DNA of 64,000 nt from Chloranthus sessilifolius (taxonomy: Eukaryota; Streptophyta; Magnoliopsida; Chloranthales; Chloranthaceae). Of this stretch, positions 44,275-56,058 are shown one piece after another. A program made the translations under genes and the position numbers. Below the pieces are notes generated by a model. The model saw only the letters and a program-made list of their open reading frames with translations, had not been told where the DNA came from and made no database searches. Position 1 is the stretch's first letter. Every line of letters starts with the position of its first letter. Location of the stretch: positions 12,862,088 to 12,926,087 of the forward strand of contig CM037593.1 in assembly GCA_021018995.1 (NCBI GenBank). Direction: 5' to 3'.

Positions 44275-44830
44275 GATTACTCATCAAGAAGCAACCGATA
44301 TTGAGGGGAGATTTCATGCTGATGAGATATGGGAAGCCATTGAAAGTACTATAATGCCGAATGTGTTCCCCGGGCCCGTGGCTTCTTTTAAAAATTTTGG
44401 TTGATGGTCAAAGATGATGTGACCCGAATGGTTGACAAATCCTGGGAGGATGGGTACATTCACAAGTCTATAGTGCCGCTTTCATCGTCCTAATCCCCTG
44501 AGAAAGAGGTGCTTACGACATCAAGAAGTTTAGACCAATATTCCTCAGCTCTGGTCTATAAAAAAATCATAGCCAAATTTATTGCCAACCATTTGAAGGG
44601 AGTTAATCGGGTTCGGTTATATGAAAAATCCAAAGGTGTGTTCATTGAAGGGAAGCAAATCTTAGACCTCACCGTTATTACAAGAGCGCATTCATTCGAA
44701 ATTGTCTTTAAAAGAAGACAGGGTTCTTATTATAGTTGATATGGAGAAGGCATATCGCAATTGAAGGGCGTGCCCTCCTATTCCAACAAGTTGAATCATG
44801 GGGCTCTTAGAGATTTTTAATCCTAGATGT
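44275..44830 (+). pseudogene. LINE reverse transcriptase remnant, copy C
   Basis: Relative of 14225-14930 (KKFRPIFLSS, KIIAKFIANHLKGVNR, GVFIEGKQILDLTVIT, VDMEKAY). It is more deleted: after the VDMEKAY codons it jumps straight to 'gccctcctattccaacaag', losing the LRQG-SPYLF part still present in A and B. Confidence 0.85.
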
Positions 44831-44991
44831 GATTTCAATATTAATCTACTCCAATATTAAATTCTGCGGCCCAAAGAAATCAAAATGGCCAAGGCAAAGT
44901 TTCCCTTTTTCAGGTGTTACTTTATAGGGACTTTAGAAAAAGGGGCTTCATTTGAAAATGTTTTAGGCTATTATATTCGAAATAAATGTTT

Positions 44992-45235
44992 TAGGCTGCT
45001 TTTGGGTTAGCGCTTTTGGGGCAGAGAGCAACTCTTTCCATTTTTGGCTCCGGCGGAGAACTACTTTTACATTTGGTAATACAGCTCCTCGCCTCATTTG
45101 CTTTGGCGGAGAACTGCTTTAAGAGATAAAATTGTTGTATGCCTGCTCTATCCCAGAGTAGATTTTATTTGCTCTGAGAGAGAGCAGGCAAAAAGCTGCT
45201 TCTACTCTTATAAGAGCTTACCCAAACACAGCCGA
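44992..45235. mobile_element. TIR element (MITE-like) in copy C
   Basis: Starts GGCTGCTTTTGGGTTAGCGC and ends AAGAGCTTACCCAAACACAGCC, imperfect terminal inverted repeats of about 20 bp. It is absent from the homologous place in A (about 15085-15110). The phrase GAAATAAATG occurs on both sides (44979-44990 and 45236-45245), consistent with a target duplication of 8-10 bp, though a few bases separate it from the left TIR. About 245 bp, no ORF. hAT-like is possible; unproved. Confidence 0.65.
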
Positions 45236-46435
45236 AATAAATGTAGATAAATTGGCGAAGATCAAATCTGTTAATCTCTGGTGAATAACTACCAAAACAC
45301 TCGGTAAGAGGATTTATTATACGGAAAAATAAAATTTACATTAACACAAAATAGTGGGTGAATCTACCACCAAACACAACTTGAAGTAGGTCGGGTCTTG
45401 AAAACTTGCCAGGTCAACCGGACCCATTTGCACCCGTAAACACGCTAAACGCCTTTTTGTAATTCGGAAACAAAGAACTGAGTACGAGGTTACAGCTCGT
45501 ATACCCTTGTACTTATGGGTGAAAAAAAATCCAAAATGAAAACCGATGAAACCGAATCAAAACCAAACAAAACGGAATCTGATTTGGATGGGTTGGTTTC
45601 AATTGGGTACTGAAAACTGGTTGAATAGGAGAGAAACCAACGAAAACGAAAAAAATCTCTCAAAAGACAAAAATATATAAAAAATTGAAAAACAAACCGA
45701 ACCGACCGAAACTGAAATTGGATCGGTTTGGTTCGATTTCAGTTACACACATTACAGATTTTGGTTAATTGAAACTGATAAATTCAATTTGGTTTTGGCC
45801 AAACCGACACCGAAATTGAAAATATTGTTTCGGTTCGGTATATCAAACTTCTACCCCTACAAGCACTTAAGGTTTTTGAAGACCTTAACGTGCCAATTTC
45901 AAACAACCTCTCCAAATGGTATTGGTACGATAAATGATCTCATCTCCGATTCAACACAATCAACCATTGAACAAGATGATGGGTTTTGAACTATGTCCAA
46001 CGACCCAAATATCATGTGCAAGTAGTTGCTCCCTCACATATGTATTATTTAGAGTACCTCTCTTCACTCCTATTGGATTCCTTGAGGGTGCCAACGCGAC
46101 ATCATTGATTGCTTAGAATCATATGCTTGAGATTGTTTTTTACCCAATCTTTCACACAATAAATCTTGAGAACATGAGCATACCATCAGACAGGACAATT
46201 TTTTATCCCAAGTGAAATAGATCCCAAAATGTAGCTCTAAATTACATTTGAGGGTGATGTAACCACATGATTATAGGGCCAATTTTTAAATATTTTATGC
46301 CACGTGGAATAAAAAAGCTTTCAAAATGTTAAAGGTTGGGGTGAAAAATGATCTCCATGGTTTGATTTGATTCAATTAAGGGTTCTCGATGTAGGCTCCT
46401 TGGTAATATGGCGTGAATATAGATACCCCATTATT
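45236..46435. other. Decayed repeats, no gene
   Basis: 45470-45840 is the 'aaaccgaaccga/ggtttggttcg' block also at 15170-15500 and 16440-16660. 45900-46400 parallels 15530-15900 and DR. No supportable ORF. Confidence 0.55.
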
Positions 46436-46436
46436 T

Positions 46437-46590
46437 AATTCTACAAAAAATAAGACTAGTAGCGGCAGTTTTTTTAACAAAAAACTATTGCTATTAGTCC
46501 TGTCGCTACCAAAAACTGCCGCTATTAGTCTGGCCGCTACCAAAAATTTTCTTAACAGCAAGTGCCGCTAATACACCTTATTTTTATAAG
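46437..46590. repeat. CACTA-type subterminal repeat remnant
   Basis: 'ctacaaaaaataagactag' followed by at least four copies of TAGCGGCA/TGCCGCTA on both strands within 150 bp, the usual look of a CACTA transposon end (CACTACAAAAA plus GC-containing subterminal repeats). The first bases CAC are not present and no second end or transposase is seen. Confidence 0.5.
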
Positions 46591-46749
46591 GTGCTGGGCT
46601 GAGACAGGTTTGGGCCGGGCTTTTTTGATCGGCTTGATTATTTTCAACTCTTAAACATAAGGACAGCTTGGGCTTGCGCCCAAGCATTTGATCTAGAATC
46701 CGACTCTCCTGAGCGTCATTTAAACACCAAAATGGTGTTTAAATTACCT

Positions 46750-47870
46750 TTCTGGGTTAAGATGTGAGTGATCTGTGCCATCAAAGTAATGGATCATGGA
46801 TTGAACTGCAAGAGGCAAAAAGTGGTATTTTAAGGAGATTTAAACCATCTAATCTGTGAATTACAATATCAACCATTGTTTTTAGTTTTAATGAATGATA
46901 TTAAAGTTCAACACTCATATGGTTTACATCCACTTAAATGCATGTTTCTTTGGGCTGAGGCATATTCCAATGATAAAGAGTCAAACAATTTAGATTGATC
47001 ACGCATGCATAAGCACCACATGACATGATGGTAAATCACACTTCGATGGTGCAAGATGAAAAAAATCTCATTTTAACGGTGTAAGATCATTTAAATGTCC
47101 GCCAGGAGCCATCCCTTTTATTTAAAGCCCGAACCTTAACGGTATTGGGCTTGGGCCCGCTTGACTTTTTCCTTTAACATAATTGGCCTTTAGTTTTCAG
47201 GGCAGGACCGAGCTTTGAGGAGCCCAATTATTCTAAAGAGATGCTTGAATGCGTCCTGGATACATAATTGGGCCATGCTCGGCCTGAGCACATTTCTGTT
47301 CGGGCTTTTTATTTTTAAACCTAAATTGGAATCGAGCTGGACAAGATTCTGACTGAGCCGAACCCATTAAAATCCCTACGCAGAAATTTGGTCCCATCTT
47401 TTGGGTTTGGAAAGCAAACCACAAAAAAAAATTGGATAGTTTAATCCCTTTGGTACCTCTGTTTGCTCTAACCTATTTACTGAAAGCACTCACGACTCAG
47501 ACCCCTTGAAAACCTTTGATTGCATCGGATCAGATGATGGAGGTCGTGTTACATCTCAATATTTTACACAATAGATACTGAGATCATGATTCACCTATCA
47601 GACGATCGATTTATGATTACACATATAATAGATCCCAAAGAAATGACCCTAAAGTCATGTTTGAGAGTCATGTGAGCCATATGATTCAAGCGCATTTTTT
47701 AGGGATCTTTGACATAAAATAAAAAATTGATTATCTGATACATGCGTCATCATCTAAAGATTTATTGGGTAGAAGATCAGGGTGCAACAAGTCCTCCATC
47801 ATCTGATCAGACATAATAATTGATTTTCTAAGGAGTTTGGGATATGGGCCTTTTCAGTAAATAGGTGAGC
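46750..47870. repeat. Dispersed repeat DR, copy upstream of K1 (copy B)
   Basis: Three sub-blocks in the order seen at 37290-38290, moderately diverged. Followed at 47900 by the kinase 5' flank and K1. Shows the likely left neighbour of K1 beyond the window edge for copy A. Confidence 0.65.
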
Positions 47871-48007
47871 GCCAGCAAAGGCACCCAATCCGCTTATCAC
47901 TGACACTAAGCTCGGCTCATTTTAGCAATCTACCAGCTGTTTCAGTTATTACATGTTTAGACTAAAATTTTCTTATATAATATGACTAAACTTTCCTATT
48001 ATAACAT

Positions 48008-48734
48008 AGTATTAATTTGGCTGCAATTAAACCAGTGTCGGCTCCGATATTACGAAAGAAAATCGAGAAGAATCATTGAAGAATAGTAAATGTTACATGT
48101 TACAGTCTGATGTGAAACGCTAAACAACGTCGATTTTACGAGACCTACGCCACAATCCACATCCATAACAAGGGTTACGTACACTGCAATATAAAGTCTG
48201 AAAACAATTATTCCTACGAGCAGAAAGATGTTATTAAGATCGCCGACTTCGGGTTCGCGAAGAAGGCGAATGAGGAGAGCGAAGATGGAAATTTTCTTGA
48301 GGGCACGCCTCTATATGGCTACAGAATCTGTGGCCTTGAATAAATACAGTGCATTTTCTGATATATGGTCACTTGGGTGTGTTGTAGCTGAGATGGTGAT
48401 GGGGAAGCCGTTATGGAAGTTTGGAAAGGATACAAAGATAGGTGAACTTCTATTTCAGATTGGGCTTGGGAAGGAATTGCCAGAGGTTCCGAGTTATCGG
48501 ATGGGTGTGGGATTTCTTGAACAACTCTTTGCGGAGGAAACCTAGTCAGAGATGGACAGCTGAGATTCTATTAAATCATTCCTTTATTAAAGAGGAAAAT
48601 GAAGAGGTTCTATCAAATATGGGAAGTATGCCAGGTATAGATGTTGATGATGCACGTCTAATGTCTACACCAGTGCTTTTAGTTTTCGTCCATTCGATTT
48701 ATCACAAATATTGCCGATCTCAATAATCAACTAG
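48008..48734 (+). pseudogene. K1 (copy B): kinase pseudogene with degraded N-lobe
   Basis: Includes the half not visible in copy A. 'NLAAIKP' codons lie at about 48010, then fragments of GSDIT/E..EES, NSKCYMLQ.DVKR, RFYETYAT and YIHNKGYVHCNIKSENN before YSYEQKDVIKIADFGFAKKA. The catalytic Asp codon of HCD reads AAT (Asn), the start is missing, and several indels break the frame. The C-lobe and tail are as in copy A except for a patch at 48500-48555. A dead catalytic loop plus frameshifts makes it a pseudogene. Confidence 0.88.
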
Positions 48735-49307
48735 CGGCTTGATGGTCATTAGACATTTTTTTATTTTTTATTTTCTTTTATATATTTTTAAATTTTTATG
48801 TTTAGAGAATCAATTTATTTATTATTTTGATGTGCCTAATTACATGTATATAATTTTTTCGAAAATTGAAAAATATGTTGTTTATTGATGGACAAGATGA
48901 ACATAAGTTGAATATGGTGGATGGTAAGATGAAGGGTTAATATTCTTTATAACAGCAAATTCATTTTTCAAGCATACAAAGAAATATGTTATTGTAAGAC
49001 GATAATAGAGAATGTTTAGGGTTGTTTAGATATTAGATGTTTAAAGTGATAATTAACATATTAGCTGCATTTCCATTCTAATGGGGTATAATAATAATAT
49101 TTAGTTCACTTTCATAAAAAAAAAATACCAAACATAAATATTACAAAGAACTTGAATTAATACTCTGTTTTATGGATTTCTTTTAAATCTCTCGAGAAAA
49201 GGAAGAAAAAACATGAGTCAATATGGTGCTTGTTTACCAGTATTTATTAGTCAAGGGCTCATATTTTTTATAACTAATTGTAATTTGCTTTTTCAAAGTA
49301 TTTATTA
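48735..49307. other. 3' flank of K1, copy B, no gene
   Basis: Same as 530-1102, essentially identical. Confidence 0.7.
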
Positions 49308-49400
49308 GAGTACACCTTATTTGATAATTATCACGGGGTGATATCTATTCCACTTGGTTTAGATAACTCAGGGGTGATACTTGTCAAATAAGGTGTACTC
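49308..49400. mobile_element. Foldback MITE, copy B
   Basis: Duplicate of 1103-1195, TA on both sides. Three differences from copy A, two of them C/G changes at matching positions in the two inverted arms (cgcgg to cgggg; ggcgtg to ggggtg). Confidence 0.6.
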
Positions 49401-49682
49401 TAATACTCTAATATTCCTTGTGAATCTAATTTGGACTTGAAATAGTGAAATATATCTTTGCATTACAACAATAATTGAGGATGGATAAGAAATACTTTGA
49501 AAACCCTAAACCCTTTCACGGCGTAAACAAACACTATATGGTTCGAACCTAAACCCTTCCAACGATGGATCATAATTTATATTGATCATAAATGTTTGCC
49601 GCGTGGCACAATGATAAATCACACTTTAATGGTATGAGATAAAAAGTGACACTTTAATAGATGGTGTTTAAATGTTTAAAAT

Positions 49683-49861
49683 GTGAAGATGGGATTTTCT
49701 TGAAGTGAATACAGTGCATCTTCGGATATATGGTCACTTGGGTGGTGTTTTGTAGCTGATATAGTGATGGGAAGCCGTTATGGAACGTTAGAAAGGATCA
49801 ACAGATAGGTGAACTTCTATTTCAGATTGGGTTTGGAAAGGAAGTGCCAGAGATTCCATGG
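49683..49861 (+). pseudogene. K1b (copy B) kinase shard
   Basis: Duplicate of 1481-1659, with the same junction into the DR repeat (CCATGG then caggccc). Confidence 0.8.
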
Positions 49862-50421
49862 CAGGCCCAAGCTTTTCATGGCAGGCCCAAGCTTTGAGGA
49901 TAAATGCGCTAGGCCCGAGCCCATTTATGTTCGGGAGTTTTATTTCAAACCCATATTGGAACCGAGCTGGACAGGATTCTAGCTGATCCTGGCCCATTAA
50001 AAACCCTACACAGAAATCTGGTCCCATCTTCTGGGTTTAGAAAGCGAACCACAAAAAAATTGGATAATTTAATTCTTTGGAACCTTTGTTGGCCCCCACC
50101 TCTTTATTGAAACCGTTACGACCTAGACCCCTTGAACACTATTGATTGCATATGATCAAATGGTGGAGGTCGTGTTTCATCCCGATCTTCCACACAATGG
50201 ATCTTGAGATCATGGCGCAATTATCAGATGATCGGTTTATGATTACACATGTCACAGATCCCAAAACATGCCCCTAAAATCACGTTTGAGTGTCATGCGT
50301 GCCATATGATTCAAGCGTTATTTTTTTGGGATATTTGATACAAGGAATAAAAAAATTGATCGACTGTTAGTTGCGCCTGATTTAAAAAATTGATCGACTG
50401 TTAGTTGCGCCTGATCTAGCA
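49862..50421. repeat. Dispersed repeat DR right part, copy B
   Basis: Duplicate of 1660-2221, including the 33-bp tandem duplication. Confidence 0.65.
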
Positions 50422-50709
50422 TTTGTTTGCGGTTATTACATGTTTTAGACTAAAATTTCCTTTTATAACGATATCAGACAACATTTTTATATAAAAGATA
50501 GCAACCAAAAAAAAAATATTTGTAATCGCTGAAGATGAAGAAATAGAAGAAATAAAATGGATACTTTACTGCTTCGACTCCATTATTAGGATAAAAAATG
50601 TAGAAGAATCATTTAATATATTCGTCGAGTACGTATCAGGAGGCACTCTTGTCAGCAAACTGAAGAATAGTAAATTTCTTTTAGAGTTTGATGTGGCAGC
50701 CAACTCAAC
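50422..50709 (+). pseudogene. K5 (copy B) kinase fragment
   Basis: Duplicate of 2222-2510; the same N-lobe deletion and the same VEYVSGGTL segment. Confidence 0.78.
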
Positions 50710-50860
50710 TCATGTTGTCTCAATTTCTCAATCAATAAAAAATGATATCTTTCCATTTCCACAAGAATTATATATAAGTAATTGGGTACATCGAAAAAAA
50801 ATGAAAGATTAATTCTCTATACAAAGAAACAAAAAAAAATGTCTAATGACCATCAAGGCA

Positions 50861-51823
50861 CTAGTTGACGATTGAGATCGGCAATATTTGTGATAAATCG
50901 AACGGACGAAAGCTAAAAGCACTGGTTGGAGACATTAGACGTGTATCATCAACATCTAGATCTATATCTGACTTACTTCCCATATTTGATTGAACCTCTC
51001 ATTTTCCTCTTTAATAAAGGGATGATTTAAGAGCATCTCAGCCGTCCATCTCTTTGTAGGTTCCCTCACCAAACATTTGTTCAAGAAATCCCACAACCCA
51101 TCCGACACCTCCCATGGAATCTCTGGCAATTCCTTCCCAAACCCAATCTGAAATAGAAGTTCACCTATCTCTGTATCCTTTCCAACGTTCCATAACGGCT
51201 TCCCCATCACCATCTCAGCTACAACACACCCAAGTGACCATATATCAGAAGATGCACTGAATTCACTCGATGACACAGATTCTGGAGCCATGTATAGAGG
51301 TGTGCCTCAAGAAAATCCCATCTTCAGTCTCCTCGTCGGCCTTCTTCGCCAACCCGAAGTCGGCGATTTTAATAACATCTTTCTGCTCGTAGGAATTGAA
51401 ATCCCAAGGAGAACAAACAAGGATGTTTTCAGGCTTAATATCGCAGTGCACGTAACCCTTGTTATGGATGTATCGTAGGCCTCGTAAAATCGACGTTGAG
51501 TAGCGTTTCACATCAAACTCTAACATGCGACATTTGCTCTTCTTCAGTAAGCCGGCGAGAGTGCCTCCAGAGACGTATTCGACGAACATATTGTATGATT
51601 CTTCACCGTTTTCTGCCGTAATATCAGAGCCGAAGTAATGAAGTATTTGGGGGCAGTTGTTGAAAATTTTCATAATCTTCGACTCATTCTGTAGAGAAGA
51701 AGAGTGAGAGAGAGGTGCAGACTTAACTGCCATTAACGGCGGATACACGCCTGGTTTAGGTGCAGCCAAATTCACACTACCAAAGCTTCCTTTACCCAAT
51801 AATTCTCCTCTAAACCACTCCAT
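50861..51823 (-). pseudogene. K2 (copy B): same kinase, two frameshifting deletions
   Basis: Duplicate of the intact K2 gene. It differs by a 2-bp loss in the CCCC run at about 51305 (frame lost right after DGIFLR, before GTPLYMAPE) and a 1-bp loss at about 51000 (in the C-terminal tail after KEEN). The N-terminal part to residue 173 with glycine loop, K34, HCDIKPEN and DFG is unchanged. As read, translation would stop shortly after the DFG region, removing APE and the C-lobe. Because both lesions are small and one is in a homopolymer, they may be consensus errors; then copy B would also be an intact gene. Confidence 0.85.
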
Positions 51824-52163
51824 TTTTTCTATTTCTTAATCTTGGGATTACAAATATTTTAAAACCTTTTCAGTTATGATCGTTTTATAATAAAATGTGT
51901 CTGCTATATAGAAAACACGGTTTAAAACTAATTTAAGCGTATCTTAGAGTCTAAGTAGAAGTCGTTAAAAAAGAGGTTTCTATTTATAACATCTTAGAGT
52001 CTACGTGGAAGATCTTAAAATAAGAAACTTTCACTACAAAGTGGTTAAAATAAGAAAGTCTCGCTACAAAGTGGGCAATTAGCCAATAGCGACACCTCCT
52101 TCCATTTCGGGAACCCACCCCAAAACTCTCTTAGGTTCCTTCCATTCTGGGAATCGCACTACA
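51824..52163 (-). promoter_or_regulatory. Putative promoter of K2, copy B
   Basis: Identical to 3626-3965, with the CTATATAG word at 51904-51911. Confidence 0.4.
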
Positions 52164-52172
52164 AAAAAATAT

Positions 52173-53339
52173 GGGAAATTTACTTAACCGGCCCTGTCAG
52201 ATACACGTTTTACGTTTAGAGGCCCTGTATTTTCACTTTTACCCAAACCGATCAGCTTTTAGCCAAGCCATTTTCAGCTAGCACATAAAGTCCGAAATAC
52301 CCTTCTTACACTTTTTTTCGTTTCTACATGATTTAAAATTTTAAATATTTATATTTTTCTATATTTACGCAATGTAAAAATCGGATCTATGCCGTCTGAT
52401 TTGAAAGCCACATAATAAAATAGATGGCGCCAAAGATAGACATGAAAAAAGGCAATATCGCCTCTTTAAAAAAAAAAAAATTAACAATCTATGGCGACTC
52501 GTTACACAATTGGTATCGATCATTTTAAGAGTCGTCATCGACTCTGTACAGAGTCGCCATCGATTATATATAAAAAAAAAAATTATATAAATTTTTTTTT
52601 TTTTTTTTATATAATCGATGCGACTCATCAGATTTCACCGCCATCGACTAGCATAAAGTCAATGGCGACTTTGTATAGAGTCGATGGCGACTCTTAAAAT
52701 GGTCATATCAAATGTGTCTGTCGATATCTTTTCATATCTATCTTTGGCACTATCGACTTTATATTATGGCCTTCAAATCGATTTTATAGATTTCGTCTCA
52801 TATCGTGTAAATATAGAAAAATGCAAATATTTAAAATTTTAAATTATATAGGCGTATTCTCTTCTTCCTCATTCTAATCTGCTACAGTCTTTGATCAAAA
52901 AGGAATATCTGGGTCGATCCAAATAGTAGATCGGTATAATTTGGATCGGAATAGATCTCGTTTCACATCGCGTAAAAATAGAAAAAAACAAAGATTTAAA
53001 ATTTTAAATTATATAGGTGTATCCTCTTCTTCGTCATTCTAATCTGCTACAGTCTCTGACGAAAAAGGTGTATTTGGGTCGATCCAAATAACAGATCGGA
53101 ATAGTTTGGATTGAGGAAAAGACGCCGTCACCTTCGCCACCTTTGACTTTTAAAAACTCTACTAGATTAAAATAAGAAAGAAGATGATGTTTTTGTGCAT
53201 TAAAGAAAGGGGGTAATTTGGACTTTTTGTTATCCTTAGAGTCGGCTAGGCTAAAAGCTGGTCGATTTGGATAAAGGTGAAAATACAGGGCCTCTGATGT
53301 AAAAGGTGTATCTGACAGGGCCGATAAGGTAAATTTCCC
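52173..53339. mobile_element. Mutator-like TIR element, copy B
   Basis: Duplicate of 3975-5148 with the same TIRs and AAAAAATAT target duplication. A patch at about 52617-52730 and small losses at 52970-52985 distinguish it. Confidence 0.88.
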
Positions 53340-53719
53340 AAAAAATATAAGATACGCCGGCGGTTGAAATTAAGGTCCCAGCTGCATGTTTTCGGTTATT
53401 ACATGTTTACACTAAACTTTCCAATTATAGTATCGTCTACTTCTACTTCTACTTAAACAGGTGGATCGCTTACACTAAACTCGGCTCATTTTAGCAATCT
53501 ACCAGCTGCTTTCGGTTATTACATGTTTACACTAAAATTTTCTTTTATAATATAACTAAACTTTCTAGAGAACATTTTTATACTTCTACTTAGAGTCCAA
53601 GATAGCCTCAAAACACTTAAATTAGTTTCACAATTTGCCTTAGAGACCATTTTTATATAAACAGATAAATAAGAACAGTATTTGTAATCGCTGAAGATTA
53701 AGAAATAGAAAAAATAAAA

Positions 53720-54767
53720 TAGAGCGGCATAGAGGAGAGTTATTGGGTAAAGGAAGCTTTGGTAGTGTGAATTTGGCTGCACTTAAACCAGGTGTGTATC
53801 CTCCGTTAATGGCAGTTAAGTCTGCACCTCTCTCATCCATAACAAGTGAAGAAGGCGGATGAGGAGATGGAATTTTCTTGAGGGCACACCTCTATACATG
53901 GCTACAGAATCTGTGGCCTGGAGCGAATACAATGCATCTTTTGATATATGGTCACTTGGGTGTGTTGTAGTTGAGATGATGGAATCTAAATGGATCTAAC
54001 GATCCGACCATCCAAAATTAAGCCTAAAGATCTAGGCGCACGATCAATAAAAAATAATAAATATATAATCTATAAATATGCACCTTGAGCATTAGCCATT
54101 GATGGTTGCCGATCCTCAACGATCTTCTCGCTTCAATATCTCCTAGCACAATGGGGATGCTCCAATAGGGAGGATTGAATTAGCTATCGTTGGGACCAAG
54201 CACCCCTTATATTTATAGCCAAAGAGTCCTATCCCATTAAGGACTGAAATTGCTAATTATAGTGTGATTAGAAATCACAATCATACTTTAACTGAAAGAC
54301 TCAATAAGCAGTTGCCTATTCTCTTCAAACTCACCAGAATAGCAATTGTACATCTTAAGGTTGATCTTATACCATTCACCGGTCAACGGGTTTGACCATA
54401 GTGATGGCCACCAAAATAGGAATTTCTAACATGAGATGGTGATGGGAAGCCGTTATGGAAGGTTGGAAAGGATACAGAGATAGGTGAACTTCTATTTCAG
54501 ATTGGGTTTGGGAGGAATTGCCAGAGGTTCATAGGAGTTGTCGGATGGGTTATGGGATTTCTTGAACAAATGTTTGGTGAGGGAACCTACACAGAGATGG
54601 ACGGCTGAGATACTCTTAAATCATCCTTTTATTAAAGAGGAAAATGGAGAGGTTCTAGTACGTCAGATATAGATGTTGATGATGCACGTCTAATGTCTCC
54701 AACGAGTGCTTTTAGTTTTCGTGTGTTCGATTTATCACAAATATTGCCGATCTCAATAGTCAACTAG
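53720..54767 (+). pseudogene. K3 (copy B) split by solo LTR
   Basis: Duplicate of 5529-6580. Its activation-segment region (53895-53935) keeps MATESVAWSEYNAS-type sequence like K4, whereas copy A has a garbled patch there, so copy B is the better guide to the true sequence. Confidence 0.88.
53977..54431 (-). mobile_element. Solo copia LTR in K3, copy B
   Basis: Duplicate of 5784-6246, with the same TGAGA target duplication (53972-53976 and 54432-54436). A few bases shorter because of a patch at 54130-54190. Confidence 0.95.
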
Positions 54768-55557
54768 CGGCTTGATGGTAGACATTTTTTTTTATTTCTA
54801 TGTAAAGAGAATCAATTTATTTTTTTTGATGTATAAAATTACTTATATATAATTCCTGCGAAAATTGAAAGATATCTTTGTTTAGTTGTTTATTGTTTGA
54901 GAAAATGAACATGAGTTGAATAAGGTGCATGATAAGATGAAGGGTTCATATTTTTTAGAATCCCAAATTATTTTTTCAAGTATACAAAGTAAATATTATT
55001 GTAAGAGGGACATAGAGAATCATTAGGATTGTTTAGATGTTTAAAGTGATAATTTGCTTGAAAAATAATTGTATCAAACTGCATTTCCATTCTAATCGAG
55101 TGGATAATAATGATATTTAATTAGTTCACTTTTATCAAAAAAAATAAAATAAATACTAAACATCAATATTACGAAAAAAGTAGAATTAATATACAATCTT
55201 CAGGTTATTTAAATATTTAGAGTACGTTCACTTAGGCGCAAAGGGGATTTATTGGGGAAAATGGTTTTTTACCCAAATTCTGTTTTCAGTCCCGTTCCTC
55301 CCATAGTAAAATGTGAAGTTTTATTGCAGTAAATGGTACACTATGTTCGCAACCATTTAAAAAAAAAAAAAAGAGAGTTGCAACTCCCCGATAGCTATTA
55401 ACCAAAAAAAAAAAATCTTGGGAGCATCAGTTTTTTACATAAAATACTCTAGATGGTAGTCTTTTTCTTTTTCTTTTTTTTTGTAGTGGCCAGGTGAATT
55501 TCTGCCCGCTAGACCTCCCATGAACGCTATCGAAATACACAGAGGTTATTCTTCGTT
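54768..55557. other. K3 3' flank, copy B, no gene
   Basis: Duplicate of 6581-7360. It ends with TCGTT (55553-55557), the target duplication of LTR-1 that is damaged in copy A. Confidence 0.6.
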
Positions 55558-56058
55558 TGTGACGACCCGACTTTTCCAATCCTCTCGGCATAGGAAAGAT
55601 CTGTTCATCAACTTATGGGTTTCTCACTAAGCCATATCTCAAATAGAAGCCAGCAGCATAAACATAGGTCAAAAAAATATAAACATAGGTCAAAAGCAAG
55701 GACAAAAGTTCATACAAAATAATATATATCACCCTGAGGAACCAGGAGGAACCACTGGTGATGGCCAATCCAACACCTAAAATAGTGGTTCCTAATGATG
55801 GTTCCTCAAGTGATATCCAAAAAGACAAAATAATGGCCTAGGGCCCAAAATTTAATGAATTATTCTAAACAACAGGCTATAAAAGCCCAAATTCGACCCT
55901 CAATTTTCAATTCGATGGTCGAATTCCAAATTTGACCCTCGAATTGAAATTCGACCATCGAATTTCTCCTGGTCTGTGTTTGTTTAAAATGGATTCTTCT
56001 GACCTGTTTGCTCATTCAACCACAGTTTGTTTATCTTCACATCATTCACCATAATTCT

